Assembly (NCBI RefSeq): GCF_014647675.1
Contig: NZ_BMPQ01000002.1
Span: forward strand, 683,222 to 747,221
Origin: Streptomyces flaveus
Lineage (GTDB): Bacteria; Actinomycetota; Actinomycetes; Streptomycetales; Streptomycetaceae
DNA: 64,000 nt
Direction of reading: 5' to 3'
The notes under the pieces were generated by a model, which made no database searches, was not told where the DNA came from, and saw only the letters and a list, made by a program, of their open reading frames with translations. Shown in pieces: positions 8,256 through 17,909 of the stretch (the first letter of the stretch is position 1; the number at the start of each line of letters is the position of its first letter). Both the position numbers and the translations under genes were made by a program.

Positions 8256-9306
8256 GGATCGTCTCCTTCCAGAAGTGGCAGGCGCTGCCGCGGCCGGCCA
8301 GCTCGCCGCCGTCCCGCTCGGTGACCGGGAACAGCTGCGGAATGTCCGTACGGCAGATGTCCTGCGCCTTGGGGCAGCGTGGGTTGAAGGCGCAGCCCGG
8401 CGGGGTGCTGGTCAGGTTGGGTGGCAGGCCCTTGATCGCGTACAGCTCCTGGCCCTTCTGGTCCAGGCGCGGGATGGAGTCGAGCAGACCACGCGTGTAC
8501 GGGTGCGCGGGGCGCTTGTAGAGCTCGTGCACCGGGGCGGTCTCCACGATCCGGCCCGCGTACATCACCGCGATCTTGTCGGCGACGTCCGCGACCACAC
8601 CCAGGTCGTGGGTGATGAGGATCAGACCCATGTTGAACTCGCGCTGGAGATCGGCGAGCAGCTCCATGACCTGGGCCTGGACCGTCACGTCGAGAGCCGT
8701 GGTCGGCTCGTCGGCGATGATCAGGTCGGGCTCCAGGGCCAGCGCCATGGCGATCATGATGCGCTGGCGCATACCGCCCGAGAACTGGTGCGGATAGTCG
8801 CCGACCCGGGCGGCCGCGGCGGGGATCTTCACCCGGTCCATCAGTTCGATGGCCTTGGCTTTGGCCTCCTTGCGGGAGAGGGCGCGGTGCACCCGGAACA
8901 TCTCGCCGAGCTGGTAGCCCACGCTCAGCACCGGGTTCAGGGACGACAGGGCGTCCTGGAAGATCATCGCGATCCTGGAACCGCGGATCTTGCGCCGCTC
9001 CTCGCCGGACATCTTCAGCATGTCCTCGCCGTGGAACAGGATCTCGCCCCGGGGGATGGTGGCCGGGGGCATGTCGAGGATGCCCATGATGGCCTGGGCG
9101 GTCACGGACTTGCCGGACCCGGATTCACCGAGCACGGCGAGGGTCTCGCCGGCGCTCACGGAGTAGTTGACTCCGTTGACGGCCCTGGCGGTGCCCTCAC
9201 GGGTGTGGAATTCGACGTGCAGGTCCCGTACTTCGAGCAGCGGGACGCCGTCGCTGCCGGCCTCGCGGGGCGCCGGCACATCTGCGGTTTTGTCGATGAT
9301 GGTCAC
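8248..9306 (-). CDS. Oligo/dipeptide ABC transporter ATP-binding protein (DppD/OppD type)
   Basis: A 352-residue ATPase with Walker [17 protein letters not shown], signature [16 protein letters not shown], Walker B LIIADEP and the C-terminal Cys-containing extension ([21 protein letters not shown]). It forms the heterodimeric motor with the downstream ATPase, whose start lies within its 3' end. Starts with ATG at 9306, 11 nt after the permease gene. Confidence 0.95.
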   Translation of the reverse strand: MTIIDKTADVPAPREAGSDGVPLLEVRDLHVEFHTREGTARAVNGVNYSVSAGETLAVLGESGSGKSVTAQAIMGILDMPPATIPRGEILFHGEDMLKMSGEERRKIRGSRIAMIFQDALSSLNPVLSVGYQLGEMFRVHRALSRKEAKAKAIELMDRVKIPAAAARVGDYPHQFSGGMRQRIMIAMALALEPDLIIADEPTTALDVTVQAQVMELLADLQREFNMGLILITHDLGVVADVADKIAVMYAGRIVETAPVHELYKRPAHPYTRGLLDSIPRLDQKGQELYAIKGLPPNLTSTPPGCAFNPRCPKAQDICRTDIPQLFPVTERDGGELAGRGSACHFWKETIHG

Positions 9307-9317
9307 GTACGCCCTCC

Positions 9318-10274
9318 TCAGCGCAGCTTGGGGTCGAGGGCGTCGCGTACCGCGTCGCCGAGCATGATGAAAGCGAGCACCGTGATGCTCAGGAAGAGCG
9401 ACGGGAACAGCACCATGTGCGGGGAGATCAGGAAGCGGGACTGCGCGTCACTGATCATCAGTCCCCAGGAGATGTTGGGCGACTGCACGCCGATGCCCAG
9501 GTAGGACAGCGCCGCCTCCGCCGAGATGTACACACCCAGGTTGATGGTGGTGATGACGATCACCGGGGCGACGGCGTTGGGCAGCACATGACGCATCGCG
9601 ATCCGCCAGGTCCCGGCACCGAGCGCCTTGGCAGCCATCACGTAGTCGTTGTGCTTGTTGGCGAGCACCGCACCACGCATGATCCGGAACACCTGCGGCC
9701 AGCCGAGAACGGCCAGGACCAGCGCGACCGTCACCACGTTGCCGGTCTGGAAGATGGAGGCGACCAGCAGACCGCCGAGCATCAGGGGCAGCGCGAAGAA
9801 GATCTCGGTGAACCGGGACAGCACGGAATCCAGCCAGCCGCCGCGCAGGCCGGCGATCATGCCGAGCAGGCTGCCCACGAGCGTGGTGAGCACGGTGGTG
9901 AGGATACCGACGATGATCGAGTTCCGGGTGGCGTAGATGGTCCGGGTGTAGACGTCACAGCCCAGCGTGTCGAAGCCGAACCAGTTCTCCGAGCTGGGCT
10001 TGGAGGCCGAGTCCGAGAGCTGGCAGAAGCCCTTTTCGAAGGGGCTGCGTTCGGTGAACAGACCGGGGGCGGCGGCCAGCACCAGCAGGAACAGGATGAT
10101 GATCGCCGAGACCACGAAGATCGGGTTGCGGATCAGGTCGTGACGGGCGTCGGACCACATGCTCGCCACGCGCTCGGGCTTCGCCTTCCCCGTGTCCTTG
10201 CCGCCCCCGTCCTCGGTCGAGGGGCTCGGCGGGATCGCCGCCGGTGCGGGCACCTTGTCAGTGATGTCAGGCAT
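9318..10274 (-). CDS. Peptide ABC transporter permease (DppC/OppC type)
   Basis: A 318-residue inner-membrane permease. A Pro/Ala-rich cytoplasmic N-terminus is followed by a first membrane segment (FVVSAIIILFLLVLAAAPGLF), a long periplasmic-side loop (SDSASKPSSENWFGFDTLGCDVYTR in part) and five more segments. The EAA loop around residues 215-235 (AAKALGAGTWRIAMRHVLPN) contacts the ATPases. It overlaps the DppB-type gene by 8 nt. Confidence 0.95.
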   Translation of the reverse strand: MPDITDKVPAPAAIPPSPSTEDGGGKDTGKAKPERVASMWSDARHDLIRNPIFVVSAIIILFLLVLAAAPGLFTERSPFEKGFCQLSDSASKPSSENWFGFDTLGCDVYTRTIYATRNSIIVGILTTVLTTLVGSLLGMIAGLRGGWLDSVLSRFTEIFFALPLMLGGLLVASIFQTGNVVTVALVLAVLGWPQVFRIMRGAVLANKHNDYVMAAKALGAGTWRIAMRHVLPNAVAPVIVITTINLGVYISAEAALSYLGIGVQSPNISWGLMISDAQSRFLISPHMVLFPSLFLSITVLAFIMLGDAVRDALDPKLR

Positions 10275-11190
10275 AGCGAATCCTCGGGTCCAGCACCGCG
10301 TAGAGCAGGTCGACGATCAGGTTGGCCGCGATGTAGATCAGGATCAGACAGGTGACGATCCCGATCACGACGGGCTGCTCGCGCAGGTACACCGACTGTG
10401 CCAACTGTCCACCGACGCCGGGGATGTTGAACAGTCGCTCGGTGATGATCGCGCCCCCCATGAGCGCCCCCAGGTCCGCACCCAGGAAGGTGACGATCGG
10501 AATCAGCGCGTTGCGCAGGGCGTGCCGTACGATCACGCGTCGCCGGCTCAGCCCCTTCGCGATCGCCGTACGGACGTAGTCCGCGCGCAGGGTCTCCATC
10601 ATGCTGGTCCGGGTGAGCCGGGTGATGTACGCCATGGAGGCGGCGGCGAGCACGATGCCGGGGAGCAGCAGACTCATCGGGTCGTTCTCGTCGTAGGAGA
10701 TCGGCAGCAGGTCCCACTGGACGCCCAGTGTCAGCTGGGCGATCGAACCGAGCACGAACACCGGTACGGACACCAGGAGCAGCGTGCTGATCAGGACGAT
10801 GTTGTCCAGGAACTTGCCACGGCCGAGGGCCGCGGAGACGCCGGCCGCGACGCCGATGACGGCCTCGACGGCGAAGGCGATGAGCGCGAGCTGCACGGTG
10901 ACGGGGAAGCGCTCCGACATGATGTCGGCCACCGCCCGTCCGGTGTAGGTCTCCCCGAAGTCACCGGTGAGGACCCCGCCCATGTAGTGCAGATACTGCT
11001 GGTACAGCGGATCGTTGAGGTGGTACTGCTCACGCAGGATCGCCGCGATGTTGGGGTCGGCCCGCTTCTCGCCGGCCAGCATCTGGATGGGATCACCAGG
11101 CAGCGCGAAGACCAGGCAGAAGATGAGGAAGGTGGCGCCGAGCAGGACGGGGATCGCCTGCACCAGCCGCCGGATCAGATAACGACCCAT
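10267..11190 (-). CDS. Peptide ABC transporter permease (DppB/OppB type)
   Basis: A 307-residue permease starting MGRYLIRRLVQAIPVLLG, the typical first segment of DppB. The EAA loop reads RTAIAKGLSRRRVIVRHALRN. It pairs with the DppC-type permease. Transcription probably continues from the SBP gene 150 bp upstream through an attenuating hairpin (11286-11302). Confidence 0.95.
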   Translation of the reverse strand: MGRYLIRRLVQAIPVLLGATFLIFCLVFALPGDPIQMLAGEKRADPNIAAILREQYHLNDPLYQQYLHYMGGVLTGDFGETYTGRAVADIMSERFPVTVQLALIAFAVEAVIGVAAGVSAALGRGKFLDNIVLISTLLLVSVPVFVLGSIAQLTLGVQWDLLPISYDENDPMSLLLPGIVLAAASMAYITRLTRTSMMETLRADYVRTAIAKGLSRRRVIVRHALRNALIPIVTFLGADLGALMGGAIITERLFNIPGVGGQLAQSVYLREQPVVIGIVTCLILIYIAANLIVDLLYAVLDPRIRYA

Positions 11191-11285
11191 GAGGTCTCCA
11201 GTGGTACGGGTGCCGGGCCGCAGGGACCGGGAGGGGTGGCCCGTTCGGCGCCGGACTGATTCAGGGGGAACGGCAGAGAGGGGCG

Positions 11286-11302
11286 CTGGGGGAAACCCCC
11301 AG
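11286..11302 (-). terminator. Hairpin between the SBP gene and the permease genes, possible attenuator
   Basis: CTGGGGG-AAA-CCCCCAG forms a 7-bp GC stem with a 3-nt loop in the 153-bp gap. Hairpins here often reduce read-through or stabilise the upstream mRNA so that the binding protein is made in excess. Confidence 0.55.
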
Positions 11303-11343
11303 TCACCCCACTCCGCTTGTTCAGTCGGTCAGCTGGCGAATCC

Positions 11344-12960
11344 TCATGAGGGCTCGACGGTGCTCCAGTCGACCTGTCCCAGGGAGTCGATCGTCGCGGC
11401 CTTCAGGTCCTTGCTCAGACCCGCGTCACGTGTGTAGAAGTACACCGGGATGTACGGCATGTCGGCGAGGATCTGGTCGTCGGCCTTCTGGTAGTTCTCC
11501 AGCGCCGTCTGCTCGTCCGGTGCCTGGTCGGCCGTGTCGAGGAACTTCTCGACGTCCTGGTTGATGTAACCCGAGTAGTTGGAGCCGTTGGTGATGGCTT
11601 CCTCGGAGAAGAGCGGGCGCAGGTAGTTCTCGGCGGACGGGTAGTCCATCGACCAGGCCATCCGGAAGGCGCCCTTGTACTTCTTGTCGCCCAGTTCGTC
11701 GAGGATGGTGGCGAACTGCTCCTTGGGCTCGACGGTGACCTTGAGCCCCAGGTTCTCCTCGAGCTGGTTGGCGACCGCCTCCATCCAGGTCTTGTGGTCG
11801 CCGTCCGCGTTGTAGGCGAGGTTCAGCGTGTCGCCGGCGAAGCCCTTCGAGCTTTCGTACAGCTTCTTGGCCGCGGCCGGGTCGAACTTGCAGGCGTCGC
11901 CACAGGCGCCCTCGCGGTAGCCCGGAACCAGCGGGTTGATGAAGTCGTCGGCCGGAGTCTTGGAACCGAGGAAGACCTTCTCCGCGATGGCCTCGCGGTC
12001 GATGGCCATGGAGAGGGCCTTGCGGGTGTTGACGTCCGTGGCCTTCAGCGTGGTCGGGTCGAAGCCGACGTAGGCGACGGCGGAGTCCACGCCCTTCAGG
12101 TAGCGGTCACCCAGGTCCGCCTTGGCGGTGGCGAGCGCCGAGACCGGCAGGGTGTCGTTGATGTCGACCGCGCCACCCTGGAGGTCGCGGTACGCGGTGT
12201 CCAGGTCGGTGTAGATCTTGAAGGTCACACCGGCGATCTTGATGTCTTTCGCGTCAGGGTGCTTGTCGAACTTGACCGTCTTGATCTGGACGTTGTGCTC
12301 GAACTTGCCGTCCATCTTGAACGGGCCGTTGCCGACCGGAGCGGTCTCGAACGCCTTGGGGTCGTCGAAGAAGGCCTTCGGCAGCGGGTAGAAGGAGTTG
12401 AAGCCGAGCATGGTCTTGAACGCGCTGAACGGCGCGGACAGCGTCACCGTGAAGGTGAGGTCGTCGACGACCTTCAGACCCTTCATCTTGTCCGTGGTGG
12501 GCTTCTTGCCCTCGCCCGGGTTCAGGTCCGCGTAGCCGTCGATCTTGGCGTACAGCGGGTTGGTCTCCTGGGCGTTGTCCTGGTTGGCGCCGTAGTTCCA
12601 GGCGTTCACAAAGGACTCGGCCGTGACCTTCTCACCGTTGTGGAAGGTGTAGCCGTCCTTGAGCTTGATCGTCCAGACCTTGTTGTCCGGGCTCTCGATC
12701 GACTGGGCCAGGTCAAGCTGGGTCTCGTTCTTCTCGTCGTACCGCACGAGGGCGGTGAACAGCGCGTTCATCACCTCGGAGCCCTCGGACTCATAGGTGT
12801 TGGACGGGACGAGACCGTGCTGCGGCTCACCCAGCTCCATCACAACCTGGGGCGTCGACGCGCTGTCATCGTCGCCACTGTCGCTGCCGCCACAGGCCGT
12901 TGCCGCCAGGGCTACGACGGTTGCCCCCGCGACCCACTTGGCGCTCCTGGCACCGCGCAT
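11344..12960 (-). CDS. Peptide ABC transporter substrate-binding lipoprotein (DppA/OppA type)
   Basis: A 538-residue SBP_bac_5 protein. The signal peptide ends in ALAATAC, with Cys about 23 as the lipidated residue, followed by an Asp/Ser-rich linker. Family hallmarks include the N-terminal VVMELGEPQHGLVPSN start of lobe I and the mid-domain IKLKDGYTFHNGEKVTAESF, a typical peptide-binding-protein signature. The start at 12960 has a GAGGAGGAA ribosome-binding site; upstream in-frame ATGs lack one. It is first in the five-gene operon, so the promoter is in 12961-13340. Confidence 0.95.
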   Translation of the reverse strand: MRGARSAKWVAGATVVALAATACGGSDSGDDDSASTPQVVMELGEPQHGLVPSNTYESEGSEVMNALFTALVRYDEKNETQLDLAQSIESPDNKVWTIKLKDGYTFHNGEKVTAESFVNAWNYGANQDNAQETNPLYAKIDGYADLNPGEGKKPTTDKMKGLKVVDDLTFTVTLSAPFSAFKTMLGFNSFYPLPKAFFDDPKAFETAPVGNGPFKMDGKFEHNVQIKTVKFDKHPDAKDIKIAGVTFKIYTDLDTAYRDLQGGAVDINDTLPVSALATAKADLGDRYLKGVDSAVAYVGFDPTTLKATDVNTRKALSMAIDREAIAEKVFLGSKTPADDFINPLVPGYREGACGDACKFDPAAAKKLYESSKGFAGDTLNLAYNADGDHKTWMEAVANQLEENLGLKVTVEPKEQFATILDELGDKKYKGAFRMAWSMDYPSAENYLRPLFSEEAITNGSNYSGYINQDVEKFLDTADQAPDEQTALENYQKADDQILADMPYIPVYFYTRDAGLSKDLKAATIDSLGQVDWSTVEPS

Positions 12961-13344
12961 GGGTTCCTCCTCATGAGTCCACTGATTCACCATTGGGGGC
13001 ATGAAGAACCCACCGACGCCAGTGACGCCGGAGGGTACCTGCCCTGAGTGTGCTCGTGAGTCGGCGCTCCCCAACGCGCATGACTCATTGACCCGAGCTC
13101 AACGAACCCAACTATTAAGTAACCCCGCAGCGTTAACCACACCTAAGGAGTCTCATTTTGGTCACATCATCAACCCGAGTAGACCCGAAATCTGGACAAA
13201 ATGAGCCCAGACAGACACACGCGAAACGGACTGTTAACACAACTTGCGGTGATGGCTCACCGATAAACGGACGCCAGGCTCGAATAACCGGGTTGACAGA
13301 GGGTTATCCCTCGGTCTGTCGAATTGGCCCCTGGGAAACGCACC
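12961..13344. promoter_or_regulatory. Noncoding region holding the peptide transporter promoter; inverted repeat inside
   Basis: No gene is seen. The region is relatively AT-rich for this genome (CTATTAAGTAACC, GCGTTAACC). CTCATTTTG at 13152-13160 and CAAAATGAG at 13197-13205 are inverted copies spaced 36 nt apart and may mark an operator or a long hairpin. The promoter for the SBP gene on the minus strand must lie here. Confidence 0.45.
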
Positions 13345-13380
13345 GGAGCCCGCCCCGAGAAGTGAACGGGGGCGGGCTCC
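13345..13380 (-). terminator. Terminator downstream of typA
   Basis: GGAGCCCGCCCC (13345-13356) and GGGGCGGGCTCC (13369-13380) form a perfect 12-bp stem with a 12-nt loop, about 100 nt after the typA stop. Confidence 0.75.
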
Positions 13381-13477
13381 AGGTGAGACTAGTCGTAGCG
13401 GCCCACCGCGACCAGATGTCGCGAGCGGACCACAACTGGCAGAAATCCAGGGCCCCGTGGGCCTAAGGGGCCGTCAG

Positions 13478-15385
13478 TCAGCCGTGCTTGGCGCGGCTGG
13501 CAGCCCGCGCCCGCTCCCGGCCGTCCAGCTTCACCTTGCGGATGCGGGCGGACTCCGGGGTCACCTCGACGCACTCGTCGTCGCGGCAGAACTCCAGGGA
13601 CTGCTCCAGGGAGAGCTTGCGCGGCGGGACGATCGCCTCGAACGAATCGGCCGAGGCCGACCGCATGTTGGTGAGCTTCTTCTCCTTGGTGATGTTCACG
13701 TCCATGTCGTCGGCGCGCGAGTTCTCGCCGACGATCATGCCCTCGTACACCTCGGTGCCCGGCTCCACGAAGAGCACGCCGCGCTCCTGAAGGTTCGTCA
13801 TCGCGAACGCGGTGACGGCGCCGGCGCGGTCGGCGACCAGTGAACCGTTGTTACGGGTCTGGAGGGCGCCGAACCACGGCTCGTGGCCCTCGTGGATGGA
13901 GTGGGCGATGCCCGTGCCGCGCGTGCTCGTCAGGAACTCCGTACGGAACCCGATGAGACCGCGGGACGGCACGACGAACTCCAGCCGCACCCAACCGGAG
14001 CCGTGGTTGGACATGTTGTCCATGCGGCCCTTGCGGACGCCCATGAGCTGCGTGACCGCGCCCATGTGCTCCTCGGGGACGTCGATCGTCATGCGCTCGA
14101 CCGGCTCGTGGACCTTGCCGTCGATCTCCTGGGTGACCACCTGAGGCTTGCCGATGGTCAGCTCGAAGCCCTCGCGGCGCATGGTCTCGACGAGGATCGC
14201 GAGCGCGAGCTCACCACGGCCCTGGACCTCCCAGGCGTCCGGGCGCTCGGTGTCCAGTACGCGCAGCGAGACGTTGCCGACCAGCTCGCGGTCCAGACGG
14301 TCCTTCACCTGGCGGGCCGTCACCTTGCGGTCCTTGACGGCCGCCTTGGCGTCCGCGCCCTTGCCGGTGCCGCCGCGGCCGACCAGCGGCGAGGTGTTCG
14401 TACCGATGGTCATCGAGATCGCGGGCTCGTCGACCGTGATGAGCGGCAGCGCGACGGGGTTCTCGGGGTCCGCGAGGGTCTCGCCGATCATGATGTCCGG
14501 GATACCGGCGACGGCGCAGATGTCACCGGGGCCGGCCTTCTCGGCGGGCTTGCGGGTCAGCGCCTCGGTCATCATCAGCTCGCTGATGCGTACGCTGCTG
14601 ACGGTGCCGTCACGCTTGATCCAGGCGACGGTCTGGCCCTTGCGCAGCTCGCCCTGCTCGACGCGGAGCAGCGCGATACGGCCGAGGAAGTTGTCGGCGT
14701 CCAGGTTGGTGACGTGCGCCTGGAGGGGGGCCTCCTCGTCGTACACCGGGGCCGGGACGTGCTCCAGGATCGTGGAGAAGAACGGCTCCAGGCTGTCGCT
14801 GTCGGCCGGGACGGTGCCGTCCTCCGGCTTGGTCAGCGAGGCGACTCCGTCACGCGCACACGCGTAGACGATGGGGAACTCGATCTGGTCCTCGTCGGCG
14901 TCGAGGTCCAGGAAGAGGTCGTACGCCTCGTTCACCACCTCGTCGATGCGGGAGTCCGGGCGGTCCGTCTTGTTGATGCACAGGATGACGGGCAGCCGGG
15001 CCTGCAGCGCCTTGCGCAGCACGAAACGCGTCTGCGGCAGCGGGCCCTCGGAGGCGTCGACGAGCAGGACCACCGCGTCGACCATCGACAGACCGCGCTC
15101 GACCTCACCACCGAAGTCGGCGTGGCCGGGGGTGTCGATGATGTTGATGGTGATGACGTCGCCGCCGGCCTTCGGGTGGTACTTCACCGCCGTGTTCTTG
15201 GCGAGGATCGTGATGCCCTTCTCACGCTCCAGGTCGTTCGAGTCCATCATGCGGTCGTCGAGCGACTCGGCGGCGTGCGCGGCGAAGGAACCGGCCTGCT
15301 TGAGCATGGCGTCGACCAGAGTGGTCTTGCCATGGTCGACGTGGGCGACGATGGCTACGTTGCGGATGTCGTGGCGCGTGGCCAT
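13478..15385 (-). CDS. typA: Ribosome-associated GTPase TypA/BipA
   Basis: A 635-residue translational GTPase. The G domain begins NVAIVAHVDHGKTTLVDAML (G1) at residue about 8, followed by G3 DTPGHADFGGEVER and G4 NKTDRPD. Domains II, III, V and the BipA-specific C-terminal domain follow (GLIGFRTEFLTSTRGTG region). TypA acts on the ribosome, notably in stress and low-temperature assembly. I use the ATG at 15385 because the upstream extension lies in a repeat element and is not protein-like. Length matches the family (600-640). It is monocistronic. Confidence 0.97.
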   Translation of the reverse strand: MATRHDIRNVAIVAHVDHGKTTLVDAMLKQAGSFAAHAAESLDDRMMDSNDLEREKGITILAKNTAVKYHPKAGGDVITINIIDTPGHADFGGEVERGLSMVDAVVLLVDASEGPLPQTRFVLRKALQARLPVILCINKTDRPDSRIDEVVNEAYDLFLDLDADEDQIEFPIVYACARDGVASLTKPEDGTVPADSDSLEPFFSTILEHVPAPVYDEEAPLQAHVTNLDADNFLGRIALLRVEQGELRKGQTVAWIKRDGTVSSVRISELMMTEALTRKPAEKAGPGDICAVAGIPDIMIGETLADPENPVALPLITVDEPAISMTIGTNTSPLVGRGGTGKGADAKAAVKDRKVTARQVKDRLDRELVGNVSLRVLDTERPDAWEVQGRGELALAILVETMRREGFELTIGKPQVVTQEIDGKVHEPVERMTIDVPEEHMGAVTQLMGVRKGRMDNMSNHGSGWVRLEFVVPSRGLIGFRTEFLTSTRGTGIAHSIHEGHEPWFGALQTRNNGSLVADRAGAVTAFAMTNLQERGVLFVEPGTEVYEGMIVGENSRADDMDVNITKEKKLTNMRSASADSFEAIVPPRKLSLEQSLEFCRDDECVEVTPESARIRKVKLDGRERARAASRAKHG

Positions 15386-15544
15386 AGTGAGGCGCTTCTC
15401 CCGGAGTGAGTGAACGGCCGACGCGCAGATCTTGTTTACGCGGGCCCTGCCGGGCTGAACGTGCCACGGCCTTACCCCATCGTACGGGGCCGCTGGCCGC
15501 TGGGGCTCGACGGGTGCTGGCGGTGCCCACAGCGCGGGTCCGTT

Positions 15545-15607
15545 TGGGCTGGTCGCGCAGTTCCCCGCGCCCCTTGAAGGAAGGCCTGCGGCCTCCTTCA
15601 AGGGGCG
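15545..15607. repeat. Streptomyces-type dispersed intergenic repeat (copy 1)
   Basis: Contains GGCTGGTCGCGCAGTTCCCCGCGCCCCTTGAAGG followed by its own inverted tail (CTTGAAGGAAGGCCTGCGGCCTCCTTCAAGGGGCG), which can fold into a long hairpin. The core GCTGGTCGCGCAGTTCCCCGCGCCCC recurs at about 26600 and, inverted, at about 26830-26870. It lies between typA and the SBP gene, where the hairpin may also act as a terminator for the SBP gene. Confidence 0.7.
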
Positions 15608-15614
15608 CACCCGA

Positions 15615-17909
15615 TCACGACACTCGCTTCACGCCCTTCTTCAGGTACCCCATGTCCTCGTACACCGGTGTCTCGAAGCCGAAGGCGCCCGCGTTGACGA
15701 GGTTCGGGCGGGCCGCTACGAGCTGGGGGCGCTGGTAGAGAGGGATCGAGCCGGCGGCGGCCCAGATGCGGGCGTCGGCCTTGCGGACCAGGGAGCGGGA
15801 CTCGCTCTCGTCCAGTTCGGCGACGGCCTGGTCGAAGAGCTGGTCGACCTGGTCGGTGCCGACGCGTGTGTAGTTCTGCTCGACGTTGAGGGAGCCGTCC
15901 GCGGCCGGTACCGGCTTGGCGTAGATGGGGCGGGCGTCGGTGGCGGGGAAGGCGGAGGCGGGCCAGGAGTACAGCGCCAGGTCGTACTGGCCGGAGGCGA
16001 TGTGGTCCTTGAAGTAGCTCGCGTCGGAGACCTTGGAGATCTCCGTACGGACGCCGATACGGTCCAGCATCCGCGCGATGCGCTCACCGACCGCCCGCAG
16101 CGGCTCCGTGCCAGGCCCTGACGGGAGCACGAAGCGCAGCGACAGGGCCTTGCCGTCCTTGGCCAGCGGCCTGGCCGCGGCACCCGCGGGAGCGGCGGTG
16201 CCCTTCGGCGCGTACGCACCTGGCCCCCCGCCGTCCTTGAGCTTCCCGTCCCGCGCCGGCTCCTGCTTCTCCTCATCGGCTTTGTCGGCCTCGCTGCGCT
16301 CGGCCTGCGCGGCGGCCTGGTCGAGGAGCGCCGTGCGCAGCTGGGCGATGGGCGCGGGCACGAGCACGGTGGAGGTGCCGTGGCCGCCGGGCTTACTGTC
16401 GTCGCCGACGCCCTCGTCGGAGGCCGGGTCGTACACCGCACCGGACTTGTCCTCCGCGCCGACGATGTACGTACCGTCGTCCGGCTTCTTGGAGGCCTCG
16501 CTGCCGGCCCCCTTCGCCGCCTTCTCTTCCTGCTTCGCCTTCTTCTTGACGGGCCCGCCCCGTACCCAGCCCGCGTCCGCCAGCAGTGCCTGCGCCTCCT
16601 CGGTGTCCTGTTCGCCGAGGGCTCCGCTGTTGTCGGCGTACGCGGCCTGTCCGGCGAGGGCGAGATGGCTGCCGACGGGTTCGGCGGGCAGGCCGAGGGG
16701 CTGGAGTACAACCCTGGCGAGCTCGTCGCGGTCGAGGGCGCGGGCCACGGCCCGGCGGACGCGCTCGTCGGCGAGGGGGCCCTCGGCGCCGTTGAGGGCG
16801 AGCTGGGTGTAGGCGGGTTCGAGGGACTTGCGGACCACGAGACGGCGCAGGACCGACTGCTCCTTGTTGTACTTCGCGATCGCCTTGCTCCGCTTCTCGC
16901 GGGCGGTGGTCTCCTCGTCGGCCGCCCCCTTGTCGGAGCCGTTCGCGATCGCCCAGGAGCGCAGCGCCTGGGCGGGCGTGAGCGCGGCGTCGGGGCCGTG
17001 GGCGAGCGGCGCCCCGGCGGAGCCCTTTCCGCCGGCGGCGGTGGTGATGCGCCGTGCCGCGGAGGGGTCGATCTCGGCCAGATCGAGTCGGCCGGCGGCG
17101 AGCGCGGCGGCGCGCTTGTCGCGCGGTACGGCGCGCAGCACCAGCTCGGAGAGCTTGGGCTTGTGGCCCCACCAGCGCGGGTTGCGCTTCAGCCTGACCT
17201 CACGGGCCTTTCGGTTGATCTTGTCGATCGCGAAGGGGCCCGCGGTGACCTTCAGCTTGCGGCGGGCGCCGTCGTTGAAGGTGTTCGGGGTGCCCATCAC
17301 GTCCTTCGGGTACAGCGGCGAGAACAGCGACTGCCAGTCCGCGTACGGCTTGCGGAAGGTGATCCGCACCTCGAGGTCGCTGTCGCCGCGCTCGATCTTC
17401 TCGATGCGTTCGTAGCCGGCGTTGCGGGCCGTCCAGTACGCGGTGTCCTTGCCGGACAGGGCGCGCCACTGGGCGGCGAAGTCGGCGGCGCCGATCTCGC
17501 GGCCGTCGCTCCAGACGGCCTGCTGGTTGAGCTTGTAGAGCACGACCTGCTGGGGCTCGCGCTCGACGATCTTCGCGGACTCCAGGTAGTCGGCGTTGCG
17601 CTCGGGCCGGCCCCTCTCGTCGAGCCGGTACATCGAGGGCAGGACCGCACCGGCGACCCGGGAGGTGGTCGCGTCGGCGTCCGACTGGAAGGTGTTGAGG
17701 GTCTCCGGGACGGTGTCCACGGCCCAGCGCACGGTGCCGCCGTCGGCGATCCGGTCACGGTCGGCGGGGGCGATGTCCTGACCGGCGAGGGGCCGGGTGT
17801 CCGGGTCGTCCTCGCTGCACGCGGCGAGAGAGGACACCGCGAGCACGCCCGCCGTGAGGAACGCGGCCGAGCGCATGACCGCGCGTGGTCCGACGCCGTG
17901 GTGGGACAT
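15615..17909 (-). CDS. Large ABC-type substrate-binding lipoprotein (SBP_bac_5-like)
   Basis: A 764-residue lipoprotein with a signal peptide and lipobox SSLAAC (Cys31). The peptide-binding fold is recognisable: TVRWAVDTVPETLNTFQSD at lobe I, then NQQAVWSDGREIGAADFAAQW as the binding-protein signature. It is longer than usual (500-600) because of a Lys/Glu/Pro-rich, low-complexity insertion of about 170 residues (about 440-610: KKKAKQEEKAAKGAGSEASK and similar). It stands alone without permease or ATPase genes, so it may supply another transporter or act as a sensor. Confidence 0.85.
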   Translation of the reverse strand: MSHHGVGPRAVMRSAAFLTAGVLAVSSLAACSEDDPDTRPLAGQDIAPADRDRIADGGTVRWAVDTVPETLNTFQSDADATTSRVAGAVLPSMYRLDERGRPERNADYLESAKIVEREPQQVVLYKLNQQAVWSDGREIGAADFAAQWRALSGKDTAYWTARNAGYERIEKIERGDSDLEVRITFRKPYADWQSLFSPLYPKDVMGTPNTFNDGARRKLKVTAGPFAIDKINRKAREVRLKRNPRWWGHKPKLSELVLRAVPRDKRAAALAAGRLDLAEIDPSAARRITTAAGGKGSAGAPLAHGPDAALTPAQALRSWAIANGSDKGAADEETTAREKRSKAIAKYNKEQSVLRRLVVRKSLEPAYTQLALNGAEGPLADERVRRAVARALDRDELARVVLQPLGLPAEPVGSHLALAGQAAYADNSGALGEQDTEEAQALLADAGWVRGGPVKKKAKQEEKAAKGAGSEASKKPDDGTYIVGAEDKSGAVYDPASDEGVGDDSKPGGHGTSTVLVPAPIAQLRTALLDQAAAQAERSEADKADEEKQEPARDGKLKDGGGPGAYAPKGTAAPAGAAARPLAKDGKALSLRFVLPSGPGTEPLRAVGERIARMLDRIGVRTEISKVSDASYFKDHIASGQYDLALYSWPASAFPATDARPIYAKPVPAADGSLNVEQNYTRVGTDQVDQLFDQAVAELDESESRSLVRKADARIWAAAGSIPLYQRPQLVAARPNLVNAGAFGFETPVYEDMGYLKKGVKRVS

